From the NCBI RefSeq assembly GCF_003820355.1, contig NZ_RPOK01000003.1, positions 1 through 64,000 of the forward strand: a DNA stretch of 64,000 bases. Direction: 5' to 3'. The stretch's first letter is position 1, and each line of letters starts with the position of its first letter. Positions 33,728 to 42,375 of the stretch are shown here, piece by piece. The position numbers and the translations under genes were made by a program. Under the pieces are notes generated by a model. The model did no database searches and was not told the DNA's origin. It saw only the letters and a list, made by a program, of their open reading frames with translations. The stretch is from Paralteromonas sediminis. Lineage in GTDB: Bacteria; Pseudomonadota; Gammaproteobacteria; Enterobacterales; Alteromonadaceae.

Positions 33728-34267
33728 ATGAATACTATTCAGGAAGCCACATTGGGGGGCGGATGTTTTTGGTGTATTGAGTCTGCGTTTAATAAAGTTG
33801 ATGGCGTTGAATCTGCCCGAAGTGGCTACGCCAACGGAAATGCTCCCAGTCCGAGTTATGAAGCCGTGTGCAAAGGTGACACAGGCTATGCCGAAGTGGT
33901 CAGGGTTAAGTTTGACACCAGTAAGCTTAGTTACAGAGATGTATTGGAGATCTTTTTTGCCCTTCACGACCCAACACAATTAAATCGCCAGGGAAATGAC
34001 ATTGGTACCCAGTATCGCAGCGGCGTGTTTTATCACGACGATCAACAAAAAGCGGAAGCAGAGAAAATCATTAAAGAAATGACGGCCGATGAGGTTTGGC
34101 CCGACCCAATAGTCACAGAAGTAACACCGCTACAGAATTATTATGAAGCAGAGGCTTACCACCAAGACTATTTCAATAACAATCCGCAGAATCAGTATTG
34201 CGCCATGGTAGTGGCACCAAAACTGGCCAAATTCAAAAAGAATTTCGCCTCAAGGCTTAAAGCGTAG
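33728..34267 (+). CDS. msrA: Peptide-methionine (S)-S-oxide reductase MsrA
   Basis: 179 aa from the ATG at 33728 (GGAGAAAAGG upstream). It repairs methionine-S-sulfoxide in proteins and peptides with thioredoxin. The catalytic motif GGGCFWC is near the N-terminus, followed by GYANGNAPSPSYEAVC and LFFALHDPTQLNRQGNDIG (read as FFALHDPTQLNRQGND), GTQYRSGVFYH and YHQDYF. It is divergent from the DCC gene. MsrB is not fused. Confidence 0.96.
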   Translation: MNTIQEATLGGGCFWCIESAFNKVDGVESARSGYANGNAPSPSYEAVCKGDTGYAEVVRVKFDTSKLSYRDVLEIFFALHDPTQLNRQGNDIGTQYRSGVFYHDDQQKAEAEKIIKEMTADEVWPDPIVTEVTPLQNYYEAEAYHQDYFNNNPQNQYCAMVVAPKLAKFKKNFASRLKA

Positions 34268-34289
34268 TCCTGCACTGAGTGGAGTTCTG

Positions 34290-34316
34290 GTGACTGGTCT
34301 TATTCAAACCAGTCAC
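34290..34316. repeat. Hairpin between convergent genes
   Basis: 9-bp arms GTGACTGGT (34290-34298) and ACCAGTCAC (34308-34316) around a 9-base loop, overlapping the last codons of the minus-strand lipoprotein gene and 22 bases past msrA. The tail TTTC on the plus strand is weak, so it is at best a modest terminator for msrA. Confidence 0.5.
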
Positions 34317-35448
34317 TTTCAAGCGGCATACTGAACAAGAGCGGTGACATTGTCGCGTAGTGAGGAGCGTTTGTTTTGCACTGTGTATTTTTCTTGTAGT
34401 GCCGCTTCCATGGGTCATTGACCAGCCACAATTGGGACCCAATAACCGCAAGGCCTTCAATAGAAGCATTGTCCATTATTTCATGGTCGCCGCAGTCTAA
34501 AGAGGGTTCGCTTATTTCCGCGGCGAAGTTAAGCATGATGCGTTTAGGCTCTCTTTTCCCAGAGACGTCGATGACCCAAAGTTCATCGTCATTTCTGGCC
34601 GCCGCCAAGATAAAACCTGGGCTCTCACTATGCGGTGCGTACCAGGTCAGGCCATTGATAGGATGGTTTTCACCATTCAGGAGAGGAAGACGCAAATTGG
34701 CGTCCTTCACCGCGATAAAATCAGAGTCATCCCAAAAATCTGCTGTTATGGCCGTAGAGAAGATACGCGCCTTTCCAGCTTTATCCTTTTCAAGCCCGAG
34801 AAACAGCACTCTGTCAGCAGACATGGCCAGCCCTTCAATCCCGTCATTAGGAAAATCTCCCACCTCAGCTTCAATGGGAAATTGGACCGGACGTACATGT
34901 GTCATCGTCACATCGCTGTTCTCATTGACTTTTAATCTAACTAACAGCGTGGGATAAGCGGTTGAACCTGTTTGCGCAAAACGCTGCTGGCAACGACTGG
35001 ACAAAGCGCCTGTGCGCGTTGCATCTTCCGTAACCATGTACATGACAGTATCATCGTCTGGGTCGACCACCAATGCTTCCAGATCAGGCTGATCAGATAA
35101 ATACTGGGCGAAGCAACTTCTACGTACCCGTGATGCCATTTTTATCGTATTTGTTTTAGGTGCTAGGTAGGCCGAATCCGGATCAATAAAGTGGATCCTT
35201 CTGCGTTGAGATTCTGTTGCACTGCCATCTGATAAAGAGAGCAACTGGCCTCGCCAGTGCGCCAATCCAGATGTTTGTGGGTCGGGCATAACCGTGCCGT
35301 CACTCTCGCGGATCCATTTCCCTACAAGCAGATTGGCTTTTTGTTCAGGTTGCGCCACAACCTCAGCAGATTGTACAGGTTGATCAGAGCACGCAGCAGA
35401 TGCGAAAAAACATAGAATGAAAAATGCCCAAAAGGATGACTTATACAT
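34300..35448 (-). CDS. Lipoprotein with phytase-esterase-like propeller
   Basis: 382 aa. The lipobox FASAAC (Cys about 20) predicts a lipid-anchored protein. The body resembles a beta-propeller of the esterase-like-activity-of-phytase or DUF3616 group: DGIEGLAMSADRVLFLGLE, ASIEGLAVIGSQLWLVNDP and DPDDDTVMYMVTEDA. No proven catalytic residues can be named. It is divergent from the PhoD-like gene 108 bases away, so both may concern phosphate esters, which is a guess. Confidence 0.7.
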   Translation of the reverse strand: MYKSSFWAFFILCFFASAACSDQPVQSAEVVAQPEQKANLLVGKWIRESDGTVMPDPQTSGLAHWRGQLLSLSDGSATESQRRRIHFIDPDSAYLAPKTNTIKMASRVRRSCFAQYLSDQPDLEALVVDPDDDTVMYMVTEDATRTGALSSRCQQRFAQTGSTAYPTLLVRLKVNENSDVTMTHVRPVQFPIEAEVGDFPNDGIEGLAMSADRVLFLGLEKDKAGKARIFSTAITADFWDDSDFIAVKDANLRLPLLNGENHPINGLTWYAPHSESPGFILAAARNDDELWVIDVSGKREPKRIMLNFAAEISEPSLDCGDHEIMDNASIEGLAVIGSQLWLVNDPWKRHYKKNTQCKTNAPHYATMSPLLFSMPLESDWFE

Positions 35449-35556
35449 AAAAAATACCTTACATAGCTTATTGATAGTGTAAACGTACTTCCGTGAAGGT
35501 TAAATGACTTAACCTAATTAATTGCTAAATGTGTCAAGCATTTATATAGTAGATCC

Positions 35557-37434
35557 ATGTTGTACGACCATGACCCTCTTCCACTTCCTAAACTGCTCGC
35601 AGGTCCTATTTTGCGTTCTGTCAACGCACACGCTTTTACGGTATGGCTGGTGACGACAAGCGATGAAGATTTGCATCTCTCTTGCAGCATAAAAGGCAGT
35701 TGCACACAGCGAAAACAGCAAATAGGTGAGCATGCCTTTATTTATCTATTGACGTATTCACCCGAGAAGGCTCTCACACCGGATACTGAATATACGTATG
35801 ACGTAATGGAGAAGAATAAACAGGGTGACGCAGTTTCTCTCACTCATGAACATACGCATCTTCATTACGCTCAGCGAGATTTGCATTTTTATTACCGCCC
35901 AACGCTTACCAACGTGGTACATGGTTCATGTCGTAAGCCGCATTATGAGGGTGAAGATGCACTTACTAATCTGGACAAGGTGATAGAAACGTCTTTGTCT
36001 AACAAAGACGTGCGACCAGACTTGCTATTAATGACGGGCGATCAAGTCTATACCGACGATGTAGCTGGCCCCATGTTGCAGGCGATCCATCAGATCTGTC
36101 AGCGTCTTGGGTTATTCACTGAATCACTGGATGGCAGTGTTATAGAAAGTTCAGAAGCGCTGTTTTCGCATCATGCCAGCTATTACCGACGTGACGAATT
36201 ACTACCCAAAATAGACAGCAATGAAACTCTGCTCGATACGTTTTTCGGTGCGAAGAAAAAACCCATATTCACGTCTGTTCATGCCAAGAACCACCTTATC
36301 GGCTTAAATGAAATGCTTGCAATGTATCTGTTGGTCTGGTCTCCATTATGCTGGAAGTTGGTAACGTTTACGTCCGAAAAAATTGACGACCAGTACAAAG
36401 CTATTTATCACAAGGAACAACAAGCAATCGAAGCATTTGTATCCGGCTTATCCGCGATACAGCGTGTCTTGGCGCATATCCCTGTTTACATGATATTTGA
36501 TGATCACGATATCACTGACGACTGGAACTTAACCCGTAATTGGGAAGAAATTGTATACGGGCATCCTTTGTCCAAGCGAATTATTGGCAATGCATTAGTG
36601 GCATACTGGCTCTGTCAGGGCTGGGGTAATACACCTGACAGGTTTGACGATATTCACCACACGGCCAGTGATGTGCTCAAGCCTGGCATGCCGAATTTGG
36701 ACAATCTGATAGATCAGCTTCTTGAATGGGACCAGTGGCATTATCAATTGGACACTTCGCCGACCTTATATGTGCTTGACACTCGCACACAGCGATGGCG
36801 TTCTGAGTCAAACGGGAATAAGCCTTCAGGGCTAATGGATTGGGAAGCATTGTGCGAATTTCAGCACGGCATTATCGGGCACGACAAAGTTATTGTTGTC
36901 TCTGCCGCACCGATTTATGGCGTAAAGTTGATAGAAGCCATCCAGCGCATTTTTACCGCGTTGGGCCACGCTCTTACTGTTGACGCGGAAAACTGGATGG
37001 CACATAAAGGCACAGCAAGTGTGATCCTCAATATCTTTAGGCACATTAAAACGCCGCCTTTGTTCATCATTTTGTCTGGTGATGTGCATTACAGTTTTGT
37101 TTATGATGTTAGCCTGAAATTTCGTCGCAACAGTCCCCGAATTGTCCAATTCACCTGTAGCGGCATCAAAAATGTCTTCCCTGATAAGCTGATTAACTTT
37201 TTTGATAGACTCAATCAGGTACTGTATGCCAGCCGCTCACCATTAAACTGGTTTACTAAACGGCGTACGATGAAAATAAAAACACGTCACCCTAAAGGCG
37301 TAAAAGGTCGAACGCTTGTAAACACTTGTGCACTCGGTCAGCTTTTTATTTCGCCTGACAATGACAAGGTAGACTGCCGCCTATTGAAGGCTGACGGGAA
37401 TACGATAGAATTCGAGTCCCAAAACGACGAGTAA
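35557..37434 (+). CDS. PhoD-like metallophosphatase
   Basis: 625 aa, no signal peptide seen, so cytoplasmic by sequence. An N-terminal beta domain precedes a PhoD-type metallophosphoesterase: GSCRKP, LLMTGDQVYTDD, MIFDDHDITDDWN and LSGDVHYSFVY carry the metal-ligand Asp, His and Asn residues. The PhoD family cleaves phosphate mono- or diesters; this one lacks the Tat signal of classical secreted PhoD. It is followed by fldB after 13 bases. Confidence 0.86.
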   Translation: MLYDHDPLPLPKLLAGPILRSVNAHAFTVWLVTTSDEDLHLSCSIKGSCTQRKQQIGEHAFIYLLTYSPEKALTPDTEYTYDVMEKNKQGDAVSLTHEHTHLHYAQRDLHFYYRPTLTNVVHGSCRKPHYEGEDALTNLDKVIETSLSNKDVRPDLLLMTGDQVYTDDVAGPMLQAIHQICQRLGLFTESLDGSVIESSEALFSHHASYYRRDELLPKIDSNETLLDTFFGAKKKPIFTSVHAKNHLIGLNEMLAMYLLVWSPLCWKLVTFTSEKIDDQYKAIYHKEQQAIEAFVSGLSAIQRVLAHIPVYMIFDDHDITDDWNLTRNWEEIVYGHPLSKRIIGNALVAYWLCQGWGNTPDRFDDIHHTASDVLKPGMPNLDNLIDQLLEWDQWHYQLDTSPTLYVLDTRTQRWRSESNGNKPSGLMDWEALCEFQHGIIGHDKVIVVSAAPIYGVKLIEAIQRIFTALGHALTVDAENWMAHKGTASVILNIFRHIKTPPLFIILSGDVHYSFVYDVSLKFRRNSPRIVQFTCSGIKNVFPDKLINFFDRLNQVLYASRSPLNWFTKRRTMKIKTRHPKGVKGRTLVNTCALGQLFISPDNDKVDCRLLKADGNTIEFESQNDE

Positions 37435-37447
37435 TTTGATTAGTGCT

Positions 37448-37981
37448 ATGAGTGACACCTTCTCTATTGGTCTATTTTACGGATCAACGACTTGCTATAC
37501 AGAAATGGCGGCGGAGAAAATACAGGCCCGCCTAAATGCATTGTTCGATGATGAAGTTGTACACCTACACAATATCGAAACCGACAGCTTACATAAAACA
37601 GCGCATTATGACGTTGTGATATTCGGTATTTCCACCTGGGACTTTGGAGAACTCCAGGAAGACTGGGAAAGCCACTGGGAAGAAACCCACTCTCTGCCTT
37701 TAGCGGGCAAAACCGTCGCACTCTTTGGATTGGGAGACCAACTGGGCTATGCAGACTGGTTTCAGGACGCACTGGGCATGCTGCATGATGCCATCAAGCC
37801 TAGTGGATGCCAGATTATCGGTTACTGGCCAATCGAAGGCTACGAATTTACTGCCTCGAAAGCGTTAACAGAAGACGGAACCCACTTTGTCGGTCTATCG
37901 CTCGATGATGAAAACCAATACGAGCAAACGGATAGTCGTATAGCCCAATGGTGCGAGCAGTTGTTGACTGAGCTTGCGTAA
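37448..37981 (+). CDS. fldB: Flavodoxin FldB
   Basis: 177 aa from the ATG at 37448. A long-chain flavodoxin that binds FMN and carries electrons: GLFYGSTTCYTEMAAEKI is the phosphate loop, STWDFGELQEDWE the first isoalloxazine loop and GLGDQLGYADWFQDALGML the second, ending WCEQLL. The pattern is very close to E. coli FldB and less so to FldA. It sits between a PhoD-like phosphatase and a putative peptidase, overlapping the latter by 8 bases. Confidence 0.92.
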   Translation: MSDTFSIGLFYGSTTCYTEMAAEKIQARLNALFDDEVVHLHNIETDSLHKTAHYDVVIFGISTWDFGELQEDWESHWEETHSLPLAGKTVALFGLGDQLGYADWFQDALGMLHDAIKPSGCQIIGYWPIEGYEFTASKALTEDGTHFVGLSLDDENQYEQTDSRIAQWCEQLLTELA

Positions 37982-38774
37982 CTTGAGTCACACATCGTCT
38001 CGATTGCATCGAGAGTTCTATCGCAATGGACCCAGCCACAGAGACGGCGCTGATGTGACTTTTGGCGATATCGTAAAAATTTTTGGTTTTAAAACGGCGA
38101 GTATAGGCAACTGGGTAACCAAACAGGAACAACAAATAGCAGCGAATCTATTTTTTGACGCGTTTTGCGATCTTATGACCATACTTCAGGTGCCTGAAAA
38201 AGTCATATCGCTGAATGGTACCCTGTCTATAAACTTTGGCAAAGGCGGTCAAAAACACAGTGCAGCACATTACAATGCGGCGACCAAAACCCTCTCACTC
38301 GCTAAAAATGCCGGTGCAGGCGCGTTGTCTCATGAATGGTTTCACGGTTTTGACCATTACATAGCCACGCGCTTGTTCCAAGGCGCTCAAGGCGACAAAT
38401 TTGCCTCAGAACTTTGGTTGCAAAACAATCAAATCAAACCTCACCCGCTCAACCAGATGCTGGAAGATTGCTATCAGCATATTTTTCTAAAACCAGGGAG
38501 TGATGAAGTCAGCGATCTTTTTGTAAGAAGTCGAGACGCAGATAAAAGTTTAAATATCTACTACTATGCGTTACCACAAGAGGTTTGTGCGCGAGCATTT
38601 GAAGCTTTTGTTCAGGATAGCCCAGTAAAAAACACGTTTCTGGTTCAGGGCACCAAGCAGTCTATGGATGCCAAGTTGGGCTTATATCCCTCCCCTGAAC
38701 AACGGCAAGTAATACACGGTTTCTTTTCTCGGTACTTTTATCAACTCGGCTTAGCCATTGACAAACAAGGTTAA
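37974..38774 (+). CDS. CLCA_X-type putative zinc metallopeptidase
   Basis: 266 aa, TTG start assumed; a later TTG (37983) is also open. SHEWFHGFDHY (about residues 119-129) is an HExxH zinc-peptidase motif. Around it, NFGKGGQKHSAAHYN and ARAFEAFVQD resemble the CLCA_X family and metallopeptidase-like domains of polyvalent phage proteins; ARAFEAF could supply the third ligand (Glu). No signal peptide is present, so it is cytoplasmic. The overlap with fldB suggests co-expression. Confidence 0.72.
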   Translation: MRNLSHTSSRLHREFYRNGPSHRDGADVTFGDIVKIFGFKTASIGNWVTKQEQQIAANLFFDAFCDLMTILQVPEKVISLNGTLSINFGKGGQKHSAAHYNAATKTLSLAKNAGAGALSHEWFHGFDHYIATRLFQGAQGDKFASELWLQNNQIKPHPLNQMLEDCYQHIFLKPGSDEVSDLFVRSRDADKSLNIYYYALPQEVCARAFEAFVQDSPVKNTFLVQGTKQSMDAKLGLYPSPEQRQVIHGFFSRYFYQLGLAIDKQG

Positions 38775-38855
38775 AAATCTTGCAATAAAGTCTATAATTT
38801 TTTGTTACAGTCGGTATACTGTAGAGCTAAATTAAGAAACAAACGAAGTAGTCGG

Positions 38856-39257
38856 ATGAAGAGAAAAAAACATACTAGCGCAGAAGACGAAGCGCAGGTC
38901 GATATGACCCCCATGTTGGATATTGTATTCATCATGTTGATCTTCTTTATCGTAACCACCTCATTCGTAAAAGAGAGAGGTTTAGAGGTCAATCGTCCTA
39001 AGGACAATCAGAATACAAACCAACCATCAAAGTCGTTATCAATTCAAATTGACCAAAACGGCATTATTAAGATGGGTGGAAGGGAAGTTGATATTCGTCG
39101 CGTTGTTGCAAACACGCAAACTTTCCTTGCAGAAAACCCCACTGATTCTGCCGCTATTCAGGCTCACGAAGATACTGAACATGGTACTGTTGTTGAGGTA
39201 ATGAACCAAGTGAAAGAAGCTGGCATTGAAAAGGTTTCGGTTCTGGTTAAATCCTAA
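38856..39257 (+). CDS. ExbD/TolR-family protein (orphan)
   Basis: 133 aa from the ATG at 38856. A cytoplasmic N-terminal tail, one membrane helix holding VDMTPMLDIVFIMLIFFIV with the key Asp for proton flow, then a periplasmic domain (VVEVMNQVKEAGIEKVSVLVKS in pieces: MNQVKEAGIEKVSVLV). ExbD works with ExbB and TonB to energise outer-membrane transport. No ExbB or TonB gene is next to it, so its partners must be elsewhere. A strong terminator follows. Confidence 0.9.
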   Translation: MKRKKHTSAEDEAQVDMTPMLDIVFIMLIFFIVTTSFVKERGLEVNRPKDNQNTNQPSKSLSIQIDQNGIIKMGGREVDIRRVVANTQTFLAENPTDSAAIQAHEDTEHGTVVEVMNQVKEAGIEKVSVLVKS

Positions 39258-39275
39258 CAGTAAAGTTATGAATTG

Positions 39276-39303
39276 AAAAAGCCGGTTATTACCGGCTTTT
39301 TTT
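39276..39303. terminator. Bidirectional intrinsic terminator
   Basis: GCCGGT (39281-39286), TATT loop and ACCGGC (39291-39296), with AAAAA before and TTTTTTT after. It serves exbD and the convergent YgjV-like gene, whose stop lies in the hairpin. Confidence 0.9.
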
Positions 39304-39804
39304 ATGCGTGTTTCGAGACTCTTGCCTCAACTTAATAAAGATACTGGCTAAATTACTGATATTAAAAACACTGCCAAAAATACTGCCAACCAAAAGCGCA
39401 TACGCCAAGCCTAACAGTTCTGCCAATATAAACCACTGCCGAATTTTCGTGGCATTCTGCAGAACAATAGAACCAACAGTGAAAACAAGGGCTGACGAAT
39501 AGGCCAGAATAATGATCCATCCATTTCCTAATCCAAACCATTCATAAAAGAAAAAAGCCAGGTTGGCAAAAACGAAAAACACCAAAATGGTATTGCTCCG
39601 ATACCGTATTGCCACAATATTCCTGATGCTTGCTATCATGCAGCCGATTCCCGCCGCCATTGCGCCCAGCAGAAAAAAGTGCGCACTGACACAGGCCAAT
39701 GCAATAGCCGATACAACCCTGTAACGGTTAATATCATTTTGCCGATAGCCAATAAAATTGATCACTACGGCAAGCGCACCAAATGCTTCTGCAATAAGTG
39801 TCAT
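39289..39804 (-). CDS. YgjV-like inner-membrane protein
   Basis: 171 aa with about five or six membrane helices. AEAFGALAVVINFIGYRQND and the R/N-rich short loops resemble the YgjV (Imp_YgjV) family. A basic C-terminal tail ends THKKSR. Function unknown. It converges with exbD and lies 45 bases downstream of the trmN gene, so it may be part of that operon. Confidence 0.8.
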   Translation of the reverse strand: MTLIAEAFGALAVVINFIGYRQNDINRYRVVSAIALACVSAHFFLLGAMAAGIGCMIASIRNIVAIRYRSNTILVFFVFANLAFFFYEWFGLGNGWIIILAYSSALVFTVGSIVLQNATKIRQWFILAELLGLAYALLVGSIFGSVFNISNLASIFIKLRQESRNTHKKSR

Positions 39805-39849
39805 GTACTACTACTCCAAAACAACGGCGGGCAAGTATACTTGTCCAAA

Positions 39850-40566
39850 TTAAAAGCGCAAATAGAATGCGCGGCAGAGTGTTCTGAAGTCATCCGTATA
39901 CTGGTGTTGATGATTATAGATAGTCAGTATAGGTTCAATCTGCGTTAAACGGGTGCATTTACCAAACGTCATCATACTCAAATAAGGCTGTTTTTCTTCC
40001 ACGCTTCTTACATGACGTAGTCTGTGTAAAGACATACCATATTTTTTAGCAGCTTCAATGCAGTGCGCATACTGAGCATAGGGAAACACAATACTGACGT
40101 GTGTATCATTACTACCACATTGTGCTGCTTTTTCGAAAAAACGTTGTGGCGTGAACGCGGTTTGTTGGCGAGCCAGTTTGCGCTGCGCATGCATAGCGTG
40201 CCCTGACTCTGCATCTGTGGCAGATGGGAAATAAGGTGGATTGGACACAATATGTGAGTATACGGAGCCTGACGATAAGGTTAAAAAGTCAACGTGTTGT
40301 GCTTTGGCTCTTTCACGCCAAGGGCTATTAGCAATATTCGCATTACACTGCGAGACGGCTCCCTTATCGATATCAATGGCATCAACCTTGGCCGCCTTAC
40401 TCGTTTTTTGCAGTGCCATGAGCGTCAAAATACCACTTCCACATCCTACGTCTAAAACATGTGACGCGTATTCAAGATTAACCCAACTCCCAAATATCAA
40501 GCTATCAGTAGTCACTTTCATAGCGCACAATGCGTCGTCAATGGTGAATTGCTTACATCTAAACAT
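39850..40566 (-). CDS. trmN: tRNA1(Val) (adenine(37)-N6)-methyltransferase
   Basis: 238 aa from the ATG at 40566, immediately after the upstream gene's stop (TAAGATG). It matches YfiC/TrmN6, which methylates A37 of tRNA-Val with SAM. Motifs are VLDVGCGSGILTLMA for SAM, SNPPYFPSA for the N6-adenine catalytic NPPY, and an FRCKQFTI start typical of YfiC. It is co-directional and coupled with the NAD(P)-binding protein gene. Confidence 0.93.
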   Translation of the reverse strand: MFRCKQFTIDDALCAMKVTTDSLIFGSWVNLEYASHVLDVGCGSGILTLMALQKTSKAAKVDAIDIDKGAVSQCNANIANSPWRERAKAQHVDFLTLSSGSVYSHIVSNPPYFPSATDAESGHAMHAQRKLARQQTAFTPQRFFEKAAQCGSNDTHVSIVFPYAQYAHCIEAAKKYGMSLHRLRHVRSVEEKQPYLSMMTFGKCTRLTQIEPILTIYNHQHQYTDDFRTLCRAFYLRF

Positions 40567-40567
40567 C

Positions 40568-41194
40568 TTATTCTGGCTGTAATGCAATCATCTGTGAAGC
40601 GACCTGTTCTGCTGTGACAGGTTTATATTTTGCTAAGGGACCGCACAATAGAGGCGAATAAAGGGGAGCTAATTTCTGTCCAATACCTTCTAAGTATCTG
40701 GATTCGTGTCTTTCGCCCAGCAATAATGACGGCCTCACCGCAGCGGCATGTGCCAGCTGAGGCATGCGCATTATAGCGTTTTCGAGTTCCCCTTTGACTT
40801 TCAGGTAGAAGTTTTGGCTTTTTGCGTCTGCGCCTACAGAAGAGATCCACACAAAGCCTTCCGCTCGTTGTGCTCTGGCCAGCTGCGCCGCAATGTGAAC
40901 AAATTCAAAATCAACACGTCTAAATGCGGCTTTACTGCCCGCCTGCTTTATCGTAGTGCCGAGGCAACAAAACACATGGTCAACGGAAAAGTACCCCTGG
41001 TAATCCTGAAAGTGGTCAAAGTCGATAACCACAGGTTTGAGTTTTTGCAATGGGTCGGGAAAATCAGATAGCGACAATGGCCTTCTAACCAAACAGGTCA
41101 CACTATTGTAGTCTTCCTGTCTTAATAGTTGATTGACCAAGGCCTTACCAACCAAGCCTGTTGCACCTAGGACGAGTGCTGTTTTTCCCGCCAT
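40568..41194 (-). CDS. NAD(P)H-binding SDR-like protein (TIP30/YwnB type)
   Basis: 208 aa. An atypical SDR with Rossmann motif VLGATGLVGKALV, WISSVGADAKSQNFYLKVKGELE with YxxxK near 133, and a C-terminal region RPSLLLGERHESR. This pattern matches HTATIP2/TIP30-like bacterial proteins. The substrate is unknown. It is first in a small operon with trmN. Confidence 0.85.
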   Translation of the reverse strand: MAGKTALVLGATGLVGKALVNQLLRQEDYNSVTCLVRRPLSLSDFPDPLQKLKPVVIDFDHFQDYQGYFSVDHVFCCLGTTIKQAGSKAAFRRVDFEFVHIAAQLARAQRAEGFVWISSVGADAKSQNFYLKVKGELENAIMRMPQLAHAAAVRPSLLLGERHESRYLEGIGQKLAPLYSPLLCGPLAKYKPVTAEQVASQMIALQPE

Positions 41195-41355
41195 ACTTCT
41201 TTTCTCACTAGTTTGTCTGCCGCACCGGATGATTATGCCAGAGTAGTACGCTTGCCCGTAATACTGAGTTCAATCTGTTTGTTTTTGGCAAAGCATTACC
41301 ACGTAAAGCTCGGTATAGTGTTTACCCTCAACACTATACATTTTTGGAGGTTTGC

Positions 41356-42354
41356 GTGACACTCTATGTAGACATTGTAAGTGCAGCTGAGCGAATAGCC
41401 CCTTACATCAAAAAAACTCCTCTTTATTCATCAACATTGCTAAATCACTGTTTAGGTCAGCAGATTTTTTTTAAGTGCGAGTGCTTTCAAACTACTGGCT
41501 CATTTAAACTTCGGGGAGCAACTAACCTTATTGTTCAAGCGCTGCGAAAAAACGACAGCATCAAGCACGTTGTCGCCAGTAGCTCAGGTAATCACGCCCA
41601 GGCCGTTGCTTTCATTGCAAGGGAGCTGGGCTTGGCAGCAACAATATTCGCCGGCAAGTCAATTTCACCGATTAAGGCTGCAGCAACCCGTGCTTATGGC
41701 GCAAAACTCGTTGTCTGCGAGACAAGGCCAGAGGCTGACAAATTGACACAAGAAGCGGCCAATTCAGACAATACGTTGTGGGTGCCGCCTTTCAATCATC
41801 CACATATAATCGCGGGACAGGGCACTGTGATGCTTGAGGCCATTGGGCAGTTAGCTGAAAAACCCGATGCCGTTTTTACGCCCTGTGGTGGGGGTGGTCT
41901 TACCTCAGGCACGTTCATTGTGACACGCGAGAAACTCCCTCAAGCAAAAGTATTCGCGGCAGAACCACTCTCGGCAAATGATGCTGCTGAGTCCATCAGA
42001 AAGGGCAGTATTCAAACATTACCCACCGCTCCTGATACCTTAGCTGATGGCGCAGCTACACCGGCAGTTGGTGAGCACACTTTTCCCTACCTGCAACAGC
42101 TAGATGGCATTGTAGAAGTAACAGAAAAACAAATTGCCTATTGGACACAATGGTTACAACACACGCTAAAGCTTCACATAGAACCGACGTGTGCAATGAC
42201 TATGCAGGCAGTGCTAAAATGGGCAAGGACAGCCCCTACAAACAGCACAGCCCTAGTCGTAATTTCTGGCGGAAATATTAGCCAGGCCAGCATGGCTAAA
42301 GTGTGGGAAACTGACTTTCTATCACAGTTTCCCACGTTGGATTTGGCCATTTAA
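41356..42354 (+). CDS. PLP-dependent serine/threonine dehydratase
   Basis: 332 aa from a GTG at 41356, chosen for GGAGG six bases upstream. Fold-type II PLP enzyme: GSFKLRGATN carries the PLP lysine, SSGNHAQAVA binds the substrate carboxylate, PCGGGGLTSG the phosphate, and SGGNIS lies near the C-terminus. It lacks the C-terminal ACT domain of IlvA, so it resembles the catabolic TdcB type or a serine racemase. It is probably cytoplasmic and converts L-Thr/L-Ser to 2-oxoacids and ammonia. Confidence 0.9.
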   Translation: MTLYVDIVSAAERIAPYIKKTPLYSSTLLNHCLGQQIFFKCECFQTTGSFKLRGATNLIVQALRKNDSIKHVVASSSGNHAQAVAFIARELGLAATIFAGKSISPIKAAATRAYGAKLVVCETRPEADKLTQEAANSDNTLWVPPFNHPHIIAGQGTVMLEAIGQLAEKPDAVFTPCGGGGLTSGTFIVTREKLPQAKVFAAEPLSANDAAESIRKGSIQTLPTAPDTLADGAATPAVGEHTFPYLQQLDGIVEVTEKQIAYWTQWLQHTLKLHIEPTCAMTMQAVLKWARTAPTNSTALVVISGGNISQASMAKVWETDFLSQFPTLDLAI

Positions 42355-42375
42355 TGAAGTTTTTGGGGAAGCGGA

